This document shows, in pieces, positions 15,482-26,915 of a DNA stretch of 64,000 nt. Source of the DNA: Plantago ovata (lineage: Eukaryota > Streptophyta > Magnoliopsida > Lamiales > Plantaginaceae); contig CM051458.1 of the NCBI GenBank assembly GCA_028274465.1, positions 86,448,085 to 86,512,084 of the forward strand. The letters are read 5' to 3'. Below the pieces are notes generated by a model, which worked only from the letters and a program-made list of their open reading frames with translations, did no database searches and had not been told where the DNA came from. Numbering within the stretch: the first letter of the stretch is position 1; each line of letters starts with the position of its first letter. A program made the position numbers and the translations under genes.

Positions 15482-16174
15482 ATGAGGACGATCATAGACT
15501 TGGGCAATGGAAGAGGCCAAAAGAGTCCCCTCCATGTCATCGACACCGCCACCTCTATCGACTGTGGCCGCCAAGTCCGCTACCGCCGCTCGTTCCGCAC
15601 TCTCGTCGAATGCATGGTCCCTGCCTGCTGTTCCCCTTCTACCCACGCGCCCGACTCCGATTCTGACGACACCGCTAGCATCAGCTGCGCTACTGTCACC
15701 GCCACCTTCTTCGGCCGCCGGAAGGGCCGTGTCAGTTTCTGCATCCAGGAGGATCCGAAAACAACTCCCTTACTGCTCCTCGAGTTTGCGGTACCTACTT
15801 CCTACCTGGCGCGTGAGATGCAACACGGCATGCTGCGAATAGCGCTGGAGTGCGACCGCGGCGGGAATATAGGCGGCGCGTTGTACGACGTGCCGATTTG
15901 GTGCTTGTACTGTAATGGAAGGAAGGTGGGATTTGCGGTTAGGCGGCAGATGACGGAGGCGGATGCAGCTGTGCTGAGGCTTATGCGGTCGGTTTCGGTC
16001 GGGGCGGGTGTTTTGCCCGCGGAGAATAAGGCGGAGGAGGAAACTGGTGAGTTGATGTATTTGCGAGCGAGTTTTGACCGGGTTATTGGGTCGGTTGACT
16101 CGGAGTCGTTTCATATGATTAACCCGGTTGGAAGTTCGGGTCAGGAACTGAGTGTGTTTTTGTTGAGATCCTGA
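15482..16174 (+). CDS. MIZU-KUSSEI1-like protein (DUF617)
   Basis: A single-exon gene for 230 residues. The DUF617/MIZ1 domain covers roughly residues 67 to 230: ATVTATFFGRRKGRVSFCIQ, then LLLEFAVPTSYLAREMQHGM, LRIALEC, the segment VPIWCLYCNGRKVGFAVRRQ and the C-terminal SFDRVIGSVDSESFHMINP. MIZ1 in Arabidopsis is an ER-associated protein needed for root hydrotropism; most paralogues have no assigned role, so only family membership is claimed. The lack of introns and the length are normal for the family. Coding DNA is strongly GC-rich compared with its surroundings. The ATG at 15482 is the first in frame after a TATA box. Confidence 0.92.
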   Translation: MRTIIDLGNGRGQKSPLHVIDTATSIDCGRQVRYRRSFRTLVECMVPACCSPSTHAPDSDSDDTASISCATVTATFFGRRKGRVSFCIQEDPKTTPLLLLEFAVPTSYLAREMQHGMLRIALECDRGGNIGGALYDVPIWCLYCNGRKVGFAVRRQMTEADAAVLRLMRSVSVGAGVLPAENKAEEETGELMYLRASFDRVIGSVDSESFHMINPVGSSGQELSVFLLRS

Positions 16175-16744
16175 TGGAATTTGGTTGTCCGTGGCCCATC
16201 ATTTGCAGTACTCTTTGTAGGATTGTTCGAGTAATCGAACTCGGTATACTCTACAACTCTCTTTTAACCGGATGTATATACTGTTACAAACTTTACTTTA
16301 TTATTACGAGCATAAAGTTCTTAAGCCTTGATTAACATTTTACATTGTTCGCACTTCACCATATTATTGTTACATATGAGTACATATTATTACAGATTCT
16401 ATGTACCAACAACCCCTGTGAGAACCATAAACTAGGACTCTGATGCATATTTATCGGAATAAGAATTCATAAAAACATTCGGAAGATCCATTTTGTTCGG
16501 GTCTTGAGGTTCGATCGGGCTCAAGTATTGTTTATTTCAAGTTACTCTAGATCAAATCACTTTGAACATATATGTTTGAAACCGGGTCCTAAAATGGCTA
16601 TTTTGATTGTTTATCACTGTGGGTATGATTATTTTGAAATATGGGGTTAGCTCAGATTTCAACCAGTATCGAATCAGACCTATTTTGAATCAATTTGGTT
16701 TTGGATCAAATTCCATGTAATATTCTCATTGTTCACCTATTTTA

Positions 16745-16863
16745 TAATGCTAGAGGGATAACCACGGTACACCCTCTAATAGACATGGTGAGCCCCATGT
16801 GTATACCTCACCTCCTCTATTAGAGGGTGTGTGCATGTATCAGTGGTTACGACCTTAGCATTT
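16745..16863. mobile_element. Miniature foldback element
   Basis: About 119 bp with inverted arms: aatgctag..ataaccac..acaccctctaatag on the left against the complement of ctattagagggtgt..gtggttac..agcatt on the right. It would form a near-complete hairpin. Too small to assign to a superfamily. Confidence 0.55.
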
Positions 16864-17133
16864 AATAAACCGTTTCACACTTATAATCTATGCCTAATAG
16901 AAAATATTGAAGGGTCTAACTCCAACTTTTTCGATATACATTTTGCTAATGTTAAAGTGGATTTGATATCTGTGTAATGAGTCATTTTTATTATTTTTTT
17001 CCTAAAAATGTAAGTATTATAATTACTCCTACACTAGTGATATATACAAACATTCTAAATCACGTTTTTTTTAAACAGCAAAAACGTTCATTAAACCCAA
17101 AGTAGTGTACAAGAGTAAGAGAGGTATGTCCCT

Positions 17134-17260
17134 AAACCACGTTTATTTCTCCACACCTATACCACCGCCATGGATAAACCACATTTATTTCTCCACACAT
17201 ATATCACCGCCATAGATAAAACCACCTGTATTTCTCCACACCTATACCACCGCCATGGAT
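17134..17260. repeat. Three-copy ~42-bp tandem repeat
   Basis: Three consecutive units of the type aaaccac-gtttatttctccacac followed by ctataccaccgccatggat, with few substitutions. Non-coding; purpose unknown. Confidence 0.8.
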
Positions 17261-18304
17261 CGCACGAACCCTATATCTTTCTTTCACTATTTACTCTAAC
17301 TCCTTACTACTACACCAACTTATGACTCCCGTAATTAGTCTCAAGCTTAATTAACAACCTCACCTTAAAAAAGACACCTACCAGATGAAACCGCACGGAC
17401 GAGTGACTCTAAGTCTCTAACTGCCACTAGCTGGCACGAATTTATGCAACATTTAGGACCCCCACTCCATGCAAGGTATATTTTGGGACGTTTCTTTTGG
17501 TTCTTGTTGATCTTTGAATCTAGCATAACTAGTCTTGTAGCGCTGTCGTTATAAATTAAAACTTTCATCAATGGTTGACTAACGGACCCATATTGTGTTG
17601 CTATCACAGTACATTACAATTTACAAAGATATTCACACGTTTGATGTTTGTTTGTTGTGTTTTGAACCACAATATAGTGTTCGGTTCTACCTCACACGTC
17701 CATTTGTCGTTTGGAATTGTATTTGCATTGTTTGGGTGATTTGTGAACAAGTGGTAAGTACGTAGTTTATGCCGTATGTATGCCGGCAATGTTGGAGATG
17801 TATGATTTGGCCTTCAACGTTCTGGTGGTGAATCCGTTTCATTTGATTGTATTCTAGATAAATTAGAACTAAATAAATAAGTTTTGTTGAAGTGGTATGA
17901 AAAAACGGGAAAGAAAGTGTGGTTTGTGGTTTGTTTGCACATGAGAAGAGATGGAAACAAACGCACGGATGCACCCATGAAGATGAGACCTGACATGAAT
18001 GGTGTCGACACTGGGAATTAAGAAGTTTCACCAGTACTTTTGTTATCCATTGACCTAACTACTTTGATGGCATCATTTGTATTTTTATTTTATTTTTTAT
18101 TTTTTTAGAGAAGCATCATTTGTATTTCGAATATTAGTAAAACTGTGCACTCATATTAACCGGTGTGCATTTATTAGGTATTACGTACAACATTTAAGTA
18201 AACAAATTGACAAAATTGACCAAGTTAATTTTTATTTAATAAGTTTATAGCATCAAAATTAATAAACTAGAATAAAGTTTATTCTAGTTTTGGAATCGGC
18301 TATG

Positions 18305-18530
18305 TACATTTATAATAACCCCAAATTTTTATTAATTTTTATTACGTCCAATTTGACCTTAAATCAATAAATCAGTACAAAAAATTACTTTTAAAAGCTA
18401 TATTTTAAAAATATAAGTCTTATATTTTTAAATATAATTTATAAATTAATTTTTTGTACTATTATTGATGATTAATTTGTGATCAAAGATAAAAGTATAA
18501 AGAGACTTTGGGGCATGGACTGACTATATA
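18305..18530. mobile_element. Decayed palindromic MITE
   Basis: Inverted arms are centred near 18420: gaccttaaatcaataaatcagtacaaaaaatta on the left is matched by the complement of taattttttgtactattattgatgattaat on the right. It has the same architecture as the other foldback MITEs in the window. The termini are worn, so the boundaries are approximate. Confidence 0.5.
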
Positions 18531-18781
18531 CTCTATATATTCATAATTACTATTAACTATTGAAAGTATAAAAATTATTAGATAGGGGAAAAAAAGAAAG
18601 AACTTGAGTTTTTCAAAAGGGAAATAAATAAAGTTAATTGACCAAAAATAGATTTTTGCCCAATTTATTAATTTGTGCGCAATCATCTGATCATGGGTAA
18701 ATAGCACTCGACAGTCGACAGAGTTAAGAGAGAAACTGGACGAAACTTCAACGGAGAGTCGAGGCAGAACAGAAAAGGATC

Positions 18782-20347
18782 ATGGTAATTTTCTGCCTTT
18801 TGCTGTCTTATTTGAATCATCACACGTTGTTATGTTTCGTGATGATCACAATCTGTTCATATCTTAGCTATTTTGAAATTTGTCGACATATATTTCCCAA
18901 ACTGAACGAAATGAATCCGCTTGTCTGATTTTCATTTTGTGATCCATCTAATTGCATTTTTCATCAGGTGATCGTAAAGATTGCTGGAAGAACAATTGAA
19001 TGCAGATTGTATTCTGTTGTTTTATTTCAACCTCCTGACCACAATCTAATAGCCTGAAAAAATGCCTCTAAATTTCATGTAGATATGTGATATGTTCACC
19101 AAAATTTTCCACATTGGTTCATTTTATCGATAAACATGATACCTTTAAAACTTTCTAGGATGATCCCACCTCTTAATTTGTCAGTGAAATTCCTTTTCTG
19201 TTTGTCTATTCGTAAGGTGCTATAAGGTATTAAGAAGGTTTATTGTGTTTCAATGCAGATTCACTTTATTCTTCTCATCAGCAGGCAAGGAAAAGTAAGG
19301 CTGACGAAATGGTATTCAACGTATTCTCAAAAGGAAAGATCAAAGGTAGAGTGTTTTCCAACCTGATTTGAGTTTAATTTGAGGAAGTAGTGCTACTTTT
19401 AGTTGCATGTTCTTATAAGGTTCTATTTCATAATCAACTCTAAAATTATCATGTTTATACGCACTGTTAAGGTCATGCGAGAGCTTAGCGGTACTATTCT
19501 CAATCGAGGACCCAAGCTGTGTAATTTCGTAGAGTGGAGGGGTTACAAAGTTGTTTACAAAAGGTAAGTTTCAATCTTGTATGGATTCAATTTCACACTT
19601 GCAGTATTGTACTTATTGATGTAGCTATAAACTGGTTCAGTAGTTTCATTGACTAACTAATCTATACAAGTATAATGGGAAACAATGCAGATATGCAGGC
19701 CTTTATTTCTGCATTTGTGTTAACCAGGAGGACAACGAGCTGGAAGTTCTTGAAATAATCCACCACTATGTCGTCATACTAGACCGCTACTTTGGGAGTG
19801 TGAGTTAAATGTTAATATTACTATGTTCCATTTGTTCTGTTACTGCTTCAGTTTGTTGTGTCATGATGGAATTGTATACCTGCTTTAGGTCTGTGAACTG
19901 GACTTAATTTTTAACTTCCACAAGGTATCATTCTCTTACTCGATCTCTTTTCCTTCTTAAAATCCTTGGAGAATATTAAGATCACTTGTGGGTGTAGTTT
20001 GCCTGTTGATGTTGAAGATAGAATGTTATTTAGTAGCTCTTGCTTCTTTATCTTGAATGCCTGACAAAGACACTGGCAGGCTTATTTCATTCTGGATGAA
20101 GTTATAATTGCTGGTGAACTTCAAGAGTCGAGTAAGAAAGCTGTTCATCGTCTTATAGACACTCAGGTATATGAATCATAGTTGCTCGTTTATGCATTTA
20201 CAGATCTGCGCAGATCCTTTTTTTATGCATTAGCATCATGCAATATGGGATAACCACGTTCTTAACTGTTCCCAGGATGCCCTGGTGGAGAAGGCCAAAG
20301 AGGAAGCAAGTACCTTAAGTTACATGATTGCTCAGGCTACAAAATGA
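18782..20347 (+). CDS. AP1S: AP-1 complex sigma subunit (sigma adaptin)
   Basis: Sigma adaptin is the small subunit of the AP-1 clathrin adaptor at the trans-Golgi network/early endosome, where the sigma-gamma pair reads dileucine sorting signals. Seven coding exons: 18782-18784, 19259-19345, 19472-19563, 19691-19799, 19889-19924, 20080-20166 and 20276-20347, giving 161 residues, the usual plant length. The longin-fold core is plain: [60 protein letters not shown], then [20 protein letters not shown]. The first coding exon is only the ATG, placed against the donor gtaatt. The gene lies tail to tail with the LysM kinase, 333 bp between stop codons. All junctions are GT-AG and phases close. Confidence 0.94.
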
Positions 20348-20680
20348 GGGCCTGTTAACAACCTCTGAGTTTGCTTCTACTTAAGTAGATGCAGATCTAC
20401 AAAATTTCTTGCCCTTATTTACATGAATAACCAAATTCCATCTTCTAACTGAGATACTGAGTTCAGTTTGATCCGATCGATGGTTACAGAAACATTTGTA
20501 TAGTTTGATCCGGTCGATGGTTATTATCCAGATCAATAATGACAGTCTTCATTTGTTCTTAATTCAACCTTTACTTTCATGTACAAATGAAGATATACAA
20601 ATTACAACACTATTACAATTGTATCCAAAACTTCTCATGTAACCTGTTAGATAGCCAAGAATTATTCATTACAAGCTTAC

Positions 20681-22663
20681 CTATTCACTTAAACTGAAGG
20701 ACGTCGAACGTTGTTCATGTGAAGGATCCCAATCCAACGAGGATGACAGGAGCTTTGACAGAACCACTAATACCTCAGACACGGATGGGCGTTCATTAAG
20801 GTCATGGGCAACACATCTCCTACCAAGCTCAGCCATGGCGTAAGCCAAGTCCAACGGGTAATCCTCTCCAAACCATGGATCAATAAACTCACGCAACTTC
20901 TCTCTGACATTAGCACCACTCATCACGCCCTCTATGCTCTTATACAACAACTCATCGCCCTTATCATTAGCAACAGGTTCTCTCCCCGACAACAGCTCCA
21001 AAAGCACCACACCTAACGCAAACACATCGAGTGTTGGAGTAATCAGCCCATTCTCAATGTACTCAGGAGCCATATACCCATATGTTCCCACCACATGCCT
21101 TGTCAAAGCCGTACCTTCATCGTCACCGCCATCCATACTCCTTGCAAGACCAAAGTTCGCAACCTTGCCTCTCATATTCGAATCCAACAACACATTGCTA
21201 CTCTTCAAGTTTTTATGAATGTAAGGAGGATTAGTAAAGTTGTGTAGGTAGTTCAACGCATTTGCAACATCACAAGCAATCTGAACCCTCTGTTTCCAAT
21301 CCAGTCCATGGTTTTCTCTAATCAGATCGTAATCCTTCCCCTTAACCGAACTAGCAGGGCGTAACCAGTCTGCTAGCGAACCGTATTGCGCATACTCGTA
21401 AACAAGATAAGTAACGCCCTGATGCAAACAGAATCCAGATAGCCTAATGATATGCGAATGGTTGATCTGCCTTAATGCATCTATTTCACGAGAAACATCG
21501 CCTTTCATTATCTTCACAGCTGCGTAATCGCCATTGAATGTTCCTCTATACAACGACGATCCACCGATTCGATTAGCTTCCGAAAATGATCCAGTAGCCT
21601 TCTCCAGCTCCTCAAATGTGTAAAGAGTCAGCGTCTCAATCGCGCTTCGAAGTCCTTCAGTAGAGATCGACCATTCCGGTAATGGCTGACTCTTCGCAAC
21701 GGATGAGATCTCCTTCTTCGGCGGAGGAAGTGGAGGAGGAGGAGAGGTTTTCCTCCGGCGGATACGTAAGCAGTAAAACAGAAACCCTAACGAAAACAGT
21801 ACAATCACCGCCGCTCCAATTCCTACACCTACAAAAATCCACCGGCTAGAGCTGGATCCGCCGTTATCCTCCACCGGACCGGTGGGGACAGCAGGCGGGG
21901 GAGGCTGCGGAAGTGGAGGAAGAGCGCCGGGGTTAACGTTCTCAGAATTCGGTTCGGATCTAAGAGGCACCAAAAGAGGGGTAAAAAAGTAAATTAGACG
22001 GCTCTCAGTAAGCTCGTTGGCTGCTAAAATCCCTTCCACGGTAGCACCGGCGCCGGAGAATGCTGCAGCGATGGAGCCGTAAGAGTCACCCTGGCGAACG
22101 AGGTAAGTGAGGAGGTAGTTGAATCCATTTTGTGTCTGGTTTCGGGTCGGGCAAGCGCAGAAGAGAGGCACGTTGAGGCGCATGTTTGGTAACAAGTTAC
22201 GGGCGTTATGAGTGGGATTGAGAGCCTCCATGGACTGGCAAGTAGTGAGAGCTTGGTAAGTGTTGTTAGCGGTTGTGAAGTAGGTCTCGGTGGTTTCCCG
22301 GAGAGTGTAGGAGGTGTTGTGCTGGTAATAGGTTCGCGAACAACTGCAGTTGACCGGGATGATTAGGAGCGTGTCGAGTGGGAGGGGGTCGACATCGGTG
22401 ATGTTGTTGATGGTGGCGATTTCGGAGAAGGAGGCGTTGAGGAGGGCGCCGATTGTGGCGGGGCTGTTGTAGATTGCGGTGGTGCGGAAGGTGAGGTAGG
22501 AGGAGCAAGATGTTGGGCCGTTGCAGAGGAAGCCGAGTGCTTCGGTGTGGTTTGTGTCGCAGTCGAGTTGCTGGTTGTTGACATAGGTTTGTTGGGAGTG
22601 GGAGTTTGGGAGGTGGAGGAGGATGAAGATGATAGGGAAAAGGTAATTGGCAATGGCAGCCAT
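20681..22663 (-). CDS. LYK: LysM receptor-like (pseudo)kinase, LYK4/LYK5 type
   Basis: A single exon for 660 residues, read from the ATG at 22663 because MAAIANYLFPIIFILL begins the signal peptide; an in-frame ATG 38 codons upstream would bury it. Layout: signal peptide 1-23, LysM ectodomain about 28-236 with CxC pairs (NCSCS at 105-109, CAC at 169-171), Pro-rich stalk, membrane segment 275-299, kinase-like domain about 355-640. Members bind chitin oligomers at the plasma membrane with the co-receptor CERK1. The kinase is probably inactive: the glycine loop is degenerate (IGGSSLYRG), HRD is HKN (483-485) and DFG is NFG (503-505), while Lys384 remains. The same losses are known in LYK4/LYK5. 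Family certain, LYK4 versus LYK5 not resolved. Confidence 0.93.
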   Translation of the reverse strand: MAAIANYLFPIIFILLHLPNSHSQQTYVNNQQLDCDTNHTEALGFLCNGPTSCSSYLTFRTTAIYNSPATIGALLNASFSEIATINNITDVDPLPLDTLLIIPVNCSCSRTYYQHNTSYTLRETTETYFTTANNTYQALTTCQSMEALNPTHNARNLLPNMRLNVPLFCACPTRNQTQNGFNYLLTYLVRQGDSYGSIAAAFSGAGATVEGILAANELTESRLIYFFTPLLVPLRSEPNSENVNPGALPPLPQPPPPAVPTGPVEDNGGSSSSRWIFVGVGIGAAVIVLFSLGFLFYCLRIRRRKTSPPPPLPPPKKEISSVAKSQPLPEWSISTEGLRSAIETLTLYTFEELEKATGSFSEANRIGGSSLYRGTFNGDYAAVKIMKGDVSREIDALRQINHSHIIRLSGFCLHQGVTYLVYEYAQYGSLADWLRPASSVKGKDYDLIRENHGLDWKQRVQIACDVANALNYLHNFTNPPYIHKNLKSSNVLLDSNMRGKVANFGLARSMDGGDDEGTALTRHVVGTYGYMAPEYIENGLITPTLDVFALGVVLLELLSGREPVANDKGDELLYKSIEGVMSGANVREKLREFIDPWFGEDYPLDLAYAMAELGRRCVAHDLNERPSVSEVLVVLSKLLSSSLDWDPSHEQRSTSFSLSE

Positions 22664-22777
22664 TGTTGTTTTGGAGTTTTTGTAGAGAGTTTGATTTTGA
22701 TGGAAGTGAGTTATGGTGGATTTAATATTGCTAGTTGAGGTTTGTGGAAAAATTGAACCACGGCATCTTTTAGTCAA

Positions 22778-25046
22778 GTCAATTGTGTAGCTTCACTTGA
22801 CTTCCATGCATGATGCAATAAAGACAGCCTGGTGGGTGAGTTTTCAACTTTTCATATTGAAGCTTCACTGTACATTTGTAGATTAATTAACCTAATTCTG
22901 TTTATACATGATAAACTTGTTTTAGGGGCATAATACACTATCCCCAGTAGTCAATTCTTATCTAATGTGTAGTTTAGGAAGATAATAGCGAATTTAATAC
23001 TGTTTTTGGTGTGAAAGTGAGTACATGTATGAGTATATAAGCATATAACAGAAACTATACTATGATAGGAAGTAGCCAGTAGGAACAACAAGAATAAACT
23101 AATAAGTAGTTGTGAGGACTGAGGAGACCGGAGTTGAAGAAGGTCTGGACGTTTTGGTAGTATTGGAATTTGGAAGTCAGGGAAAGGGGCCAGTAAACAT
23201 GAAAAATGAATGGGTGGAGGGAATGGGTTCCATGTGACATGAACAAAACGCGTTGATCCAAATATTGTATATTTGACTATGGTCTGTTTTTGAGTATTTA
23301 GAAAGTGTTATTTCCGTTGAAAAAATTGAATGAATTTGAATTAAATTTATTTGTAGTATAAAATACAATTACACAAGTTTGAACAGAACTGAACTGAATG
23401 AACTCGAACAGAATTGAATTGAAAATAATGACTTTCATTCAAAAAGAACAAAGCCTTATGCTTTCTTTTTTTTTTAATTATATGGTCCCTCGAATTTATA
23501 TGTAGTATTTTAAGACACCCTCACCATACCAATAATGTAACAATTTCTTCTTCACTAAAACTTGTGCACTATTATTATAATTAGAAACAAGAACATCTCT
23601 ATTTGACGTTTCAAAAGAAGAAACAAGAACATCTTCCACTAATTTTATTTGGGGACAAATGCATATCAATCTAGTACTAGCAAATTTTGAGAGAGTTAGA
23701 ATTATATCATGGCATCATAGTCATCTAGTTCACGTCTATGTGGATTCGAATATCACTCCGCCCCATATCAATTGGAAGATATAATTTGCTATGGCCTATG
23801 AGCAAAATATCTCCGGTCTTGTTTTGGTCATACTTCATATACTGATATACATAAACTAAATATTTTTCACACATGGAAGATATAGTTGGCATTATTGCTT
23901 CTTTTTTTGTTCAAAAAGTTGGCATTATTGCTTAAACGGACGAACTGAACACACTTGCATAAAATTAAATGCAACAAGTTAACGGTTGGTTTGTTAGATA
24001 CTTGCTCCGTTTCATTAGTTACTTTCTAAGGGGACTATTCATCGTGACCTTTGACCATGTATAACTTTTAAATTAAACTGTATCAATATAAATTAAAAGT
24101 TGATTATGAAAATATACTCCATTCAATTTCATAATATAATTTTATTATATTTTTCTCTAATGTAATTTAAGAGTTATACATGATCAAAGCTCGTAATGAA
24201 TAGTTCCCCGTAGGAAATTATTAATGAAATGGAGGAAGTACTAATACTGCAGTCGTTAAAGCTCACATTCTCTATTATAAGTTATAAGTTGCTACCTAGC
24301 ATTCAAAAAAGGTAAACATATCAGTCTAGCTATGATGGACAAGTTGAGAGCTAACTCCACAGGTGGAAAACCTTCAAATAGAGGCGGGTTCAATTAAAAA
24401 TAAAGATCATTCAATCCTCAAAAGTTCAGTCTTCTTCTATGAAGTTTCAAAATTATCAGAACAAGAGTACTACTAGAAGCTTAATAAGCTTAATAAATGA
24501 AAGGCCAACCAAAAGAAACCACTAGAAACTTGATAAATTAAAGGCCTACCAAAAGAAACCACCTGACTTGCTACTTGTAGTGTACTCCGTAACCAATTAG
24601 CAAGCCAGTGGTTTTTTAAGACATGTACAAACAAACTTACAAAAAAACAGAATTTGAACAAACTATAGTGTGTTGTCCCACACCTGGCCTCCTAAATTTT
24701 CCAATGTTATACTCCAAAAACGTGTTTGCCTCAGCAAAATTGAACTGTACACAGAAGCGGCTAAACCAGTCAAAGCTAATCACTCCATTCCCATGGCATT
24801 GCGTTCATCTGTGCCAGCATACCATTTCGCAAGTCCATCTCTTGCATCAAATGAAGCACCGCATACATGTAGCAATGTATAGCATGTCCATCGCAGGGTT
24901 ATTTCATGGTAAAAACGTGAATTGCAGTCCACCATCTCACTGACACAACATCATAATTTCATTACTAGTACTAATACACCATCTCGCATAACATGTCAAG
25001 TGCGATCAAATAATCCCATAGGCCATAACCATGCAAACTTAGCTAG
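22778..25046. other. Intergenic region between LYK and CML genes
   Basis: No gene supported. It carries a MITE at 23999. A short gaacagaactgaactgaatg patch at about 23380-23425 recalls the cagttcag arrays of the element at 8846. A near-duplicate of about 50 bp (aaggccaaccaaaagaaacc / aaggcctaccaaaagaaacc) lies at about 24500-24560. The right end should include the 3' UTR of the CML gene. Confidence 0.5.
23999..24240. mobile_element. Stowaway-like palindromic MITE
   Basis: A 242-bp foldback. The left arm TA-cttgctccgtttcattagtt is the complement of the right arm aattattaatgaaatggaggaag-TA. Similarity continues inward through ggggactattcat and gaccatgtataactttt-aaatta. Flanking TA dinucleotides fit a mariner-type target. 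Confidence 0.82.
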
Positions 25047-25643
25047 CTAACCATTAGTTCGTGTCATCATGATCCTAAACTCATCAAAACTAATAACACC
25101 ATCCCCATCAAGATCAAACTTGCCAATCATACACTCACAGTTCTCCAACGTAGTCTTAGCCGACAACCGACCCAACATTTTCTTCAAACTCTTAGGCGTA
25201 ATGCACCCTGTCTCCTCCGCCGCATACATATCAAAAACACCCCTCAGCTCCACCTCTCCGCCACCTGACTCCAACAGCTTCGTGAAGTCCTCCAGCCCCA
25301 GAACTCCGTCTCCGTCCACGTCAGATGAGCGCACCGCTATCTCCGCCTCCTCCACCGACAACTCCGTGTCCGAACCACCTACACGTCTCGATAGCCGCTG
25401 CAGCTCGTCAGGTGAAATAGCACCATCACCGTTCTCGTCTAAGTGGTTAAACACTTGCTTTATCTCATCGTCGGGTATGGAAGATGGACGAGGGGATTCT
25501 GTGCAATTTTGATAATCGAGAGTGGATTGCGTTTGTTCAACATAATCGGAGGGGGTTTCATGCGGTGTAGCCGTGCCCACCGGCTTCTTGTTGAGACATG
25601 ATTTTGGGAGAAGTTTGTGAACTAGTGATTTGAAAGATGACAT
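25047..25643 (-). CDS. CML: Calmodulin-like protein with three intact EF-hands
   Basis: A single exon for 198 residues. EF-hand loops: DENGDGAISPDE (69-80), DVDGDGVLGLED (108-119) and DLDGDGVISFDE (177-188). The third hand of the usual four (around 138-149, YAAEETGCITPK) lacks the acidic ligands and should not bind calcium. EF2 ends in Asp where Glu is usual, which tends to favour magnesium or weaken calcium binding. The first ~55 residues are a variable, low-complexity extension ending in a Ser/Pro-rich stretch. CMLs act as calcium sensors; the target is unknown. Layout and the possible syntenic position suggest the CML37/38/39 group, but this is inference. Confidence 0.92.
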   Translation of the reverse strand: MSSFKSLVHKLLPKSCLNKKPVGTATPHETPSDYVEQTQSTLDYQNCTESPRPSSIPDDEIKQVFNHLDENGDGAISPDELQRLSRRVGGSDTELSVEEAEIAVRSSDVDGDGVLGLEDFTKLLESGGGEVELRGVFDMYAAEETGCITPKSLKKMLGRLSAKTTLENCECMIGKFDLDGDGVISFDEFRIMMTRTNG

Positions 25644-25726
25644 TTGGTTTTGTTACAAGATCGAATGAGCGAGGCTAGTAAAAGATCATAAATTGTAGTA
25701 GATGTTTTCTTAATTTGCTCTAGGAA

Positions 25727-25734
25727 CTATTTAT
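25727..25734 (-). promoter_or_regulatory. Possible TATA box of CML gene
   Basis: On the minus strand the sequence reads ataaatag about 85 bp upstream of the ATG at 25643. Position and motif only. Confidence 0.4.
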
Positions 25735-25739
25735 GTTTG

Positions 25740-26906
25740 GACATAAGTAGTAAATTGAGTAGTACTATATGATAAAAAGTGGATAAGGATTGGGATGATG
25801 ATCTTTTTTATTATGATGGTGATAACATGTGGGGGATTGGTATGGTATGGGAATTGTCAATTGTATGCTTGGCGGTTGCGCAAATGGTTTTTGTAATTTA
25901 ATTCGGCGTTCTAAAGAGTGACTCTTCAGCCCAGTCGCCACCTATTCTCCATGTTGACTTTCCTTAACTGCCCCTGAAATGACATCATACTGTTTGTTTT
26001 TTTTTTCAATTATAAATTGATGATGTTCCCAATACTTTATTATAAATTAGTTATACATACTAAATTTATTACAAATTAGTGTTTAAATATGTTATCACCA
26101 TATTAACCCTACATAATTCTAGGGAACTGATCTAATAATAGTAATATTTTGTTGATTTGTTATATCACATCTAACTTACAAATGTTAACTAAAGTTAGCA
26201 ATTAATTTGAACACCATTGTCCAGCAACTTAAACGAAATAATCAACCAAATAAATTGAAAGCATCTTCCATAATAACTTCAATTGACTTGATCAAGAATT
26301 CTAATAGCAACCAATTCAGGCAAGCATCTTCGTCTAGGCATGCATCATTTAATTCCTTTGATTTAAATTTCAAAACATTGTTCAATTTTAAATCTCGACA
26401 AGCATCTGCTAATTTTTTTAATGATTTAGCTCCCTCAATCAAGTATCTCAATTTCAATTATGTACTATAATTAACATTAGAGAGCAATCGGTAAAAATAA
26501 ATGGCATCTTTCATTCAAGAAGTTCAAAAACTTTTAAGCACCCAAAATTAACAAGCATCTAAATGTAACTAAGATGCTTGTGTTTTTCTCAAGGGTCCAT
26601 TAAAGAGAATCTACCGTTCAAGAAATATCGAAAATTTTCAAGCATCCCTCATTACCAATCATCTAAATATTGACAATGCAACACGATAGTGTCGTCACCC
26701 ATCAAGCCTAAAAAAGAAGGAAAAAAATAGAAATAAAACAACATTTAAGTCGACTTCGTGGGTAATAATGATACAAAATAAATAGAAATATAAATATCTT
26801 GACATATTAAAGGAAATAAATAGGGTGTGAAATAACTTGCAAGTGATAAATGAATGATGAAAAATATGAAGTGATTGGGACTGCCGAAAGAATGAAAGAA
26901 GAGGTA
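25740..26906. other. AT-rich intergenic DNA, possible outer element around the MULE
   Basis: No gene supported. The block at about 26008-26090 (aattataaattgatgatg, ttacaaattagtg) loosely resembles the complement of 28400-28490, so the MULE at 26916 may be nested in an older foldback element. The motif aagcatct recurs five or more times between 26260 and 26660. Neither point is certain. Confidence 0.35.
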
Positions 26907-26915
26907 GATGATGCT

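Larger units (their letters stand above)
16175..18720. other. Intergenic region, small repeats only
   Basis: No gene could be supported. Contains the foldback at 16745, the tandem repeat at 17134 and a decayed palindrome at about 18305 (all listed separately). Around 17064-17110 a T-run followed by aaacagcaaaaacgttcatt resembles the reversed tail of a LINE. The promoter of the AP-1 sigma gene should lie at the right end. Confidence 0.55.

Noticed and set aside
15507..15842. Alternative open frame overlapping the MIZ1-like gene
   Set aside because: It is a Ser/Pro/Ala-rich shadow frame produced by the high GC of the DUF617 coding sequence.
17687..18031. 114-codon minus-strand frame between MIZ1-like and AP-1 sigma genes
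   Set aside because: No recognisable domain, AT-driven composition, no splice or promoter context.
22266..22653. Minus-strand His/Pro-rich and Ser/Thr-rich frames inside the LYK gene
   Set aside because: They overlap the LysM ectodomain coding sequence in other frames and have low-complexity composition only.
24623..24943. 106-codon plus-strand frame downstream of the CML gene
   Set aside because: Lies in the probable CML 3' flank and has no recognisable protein features.
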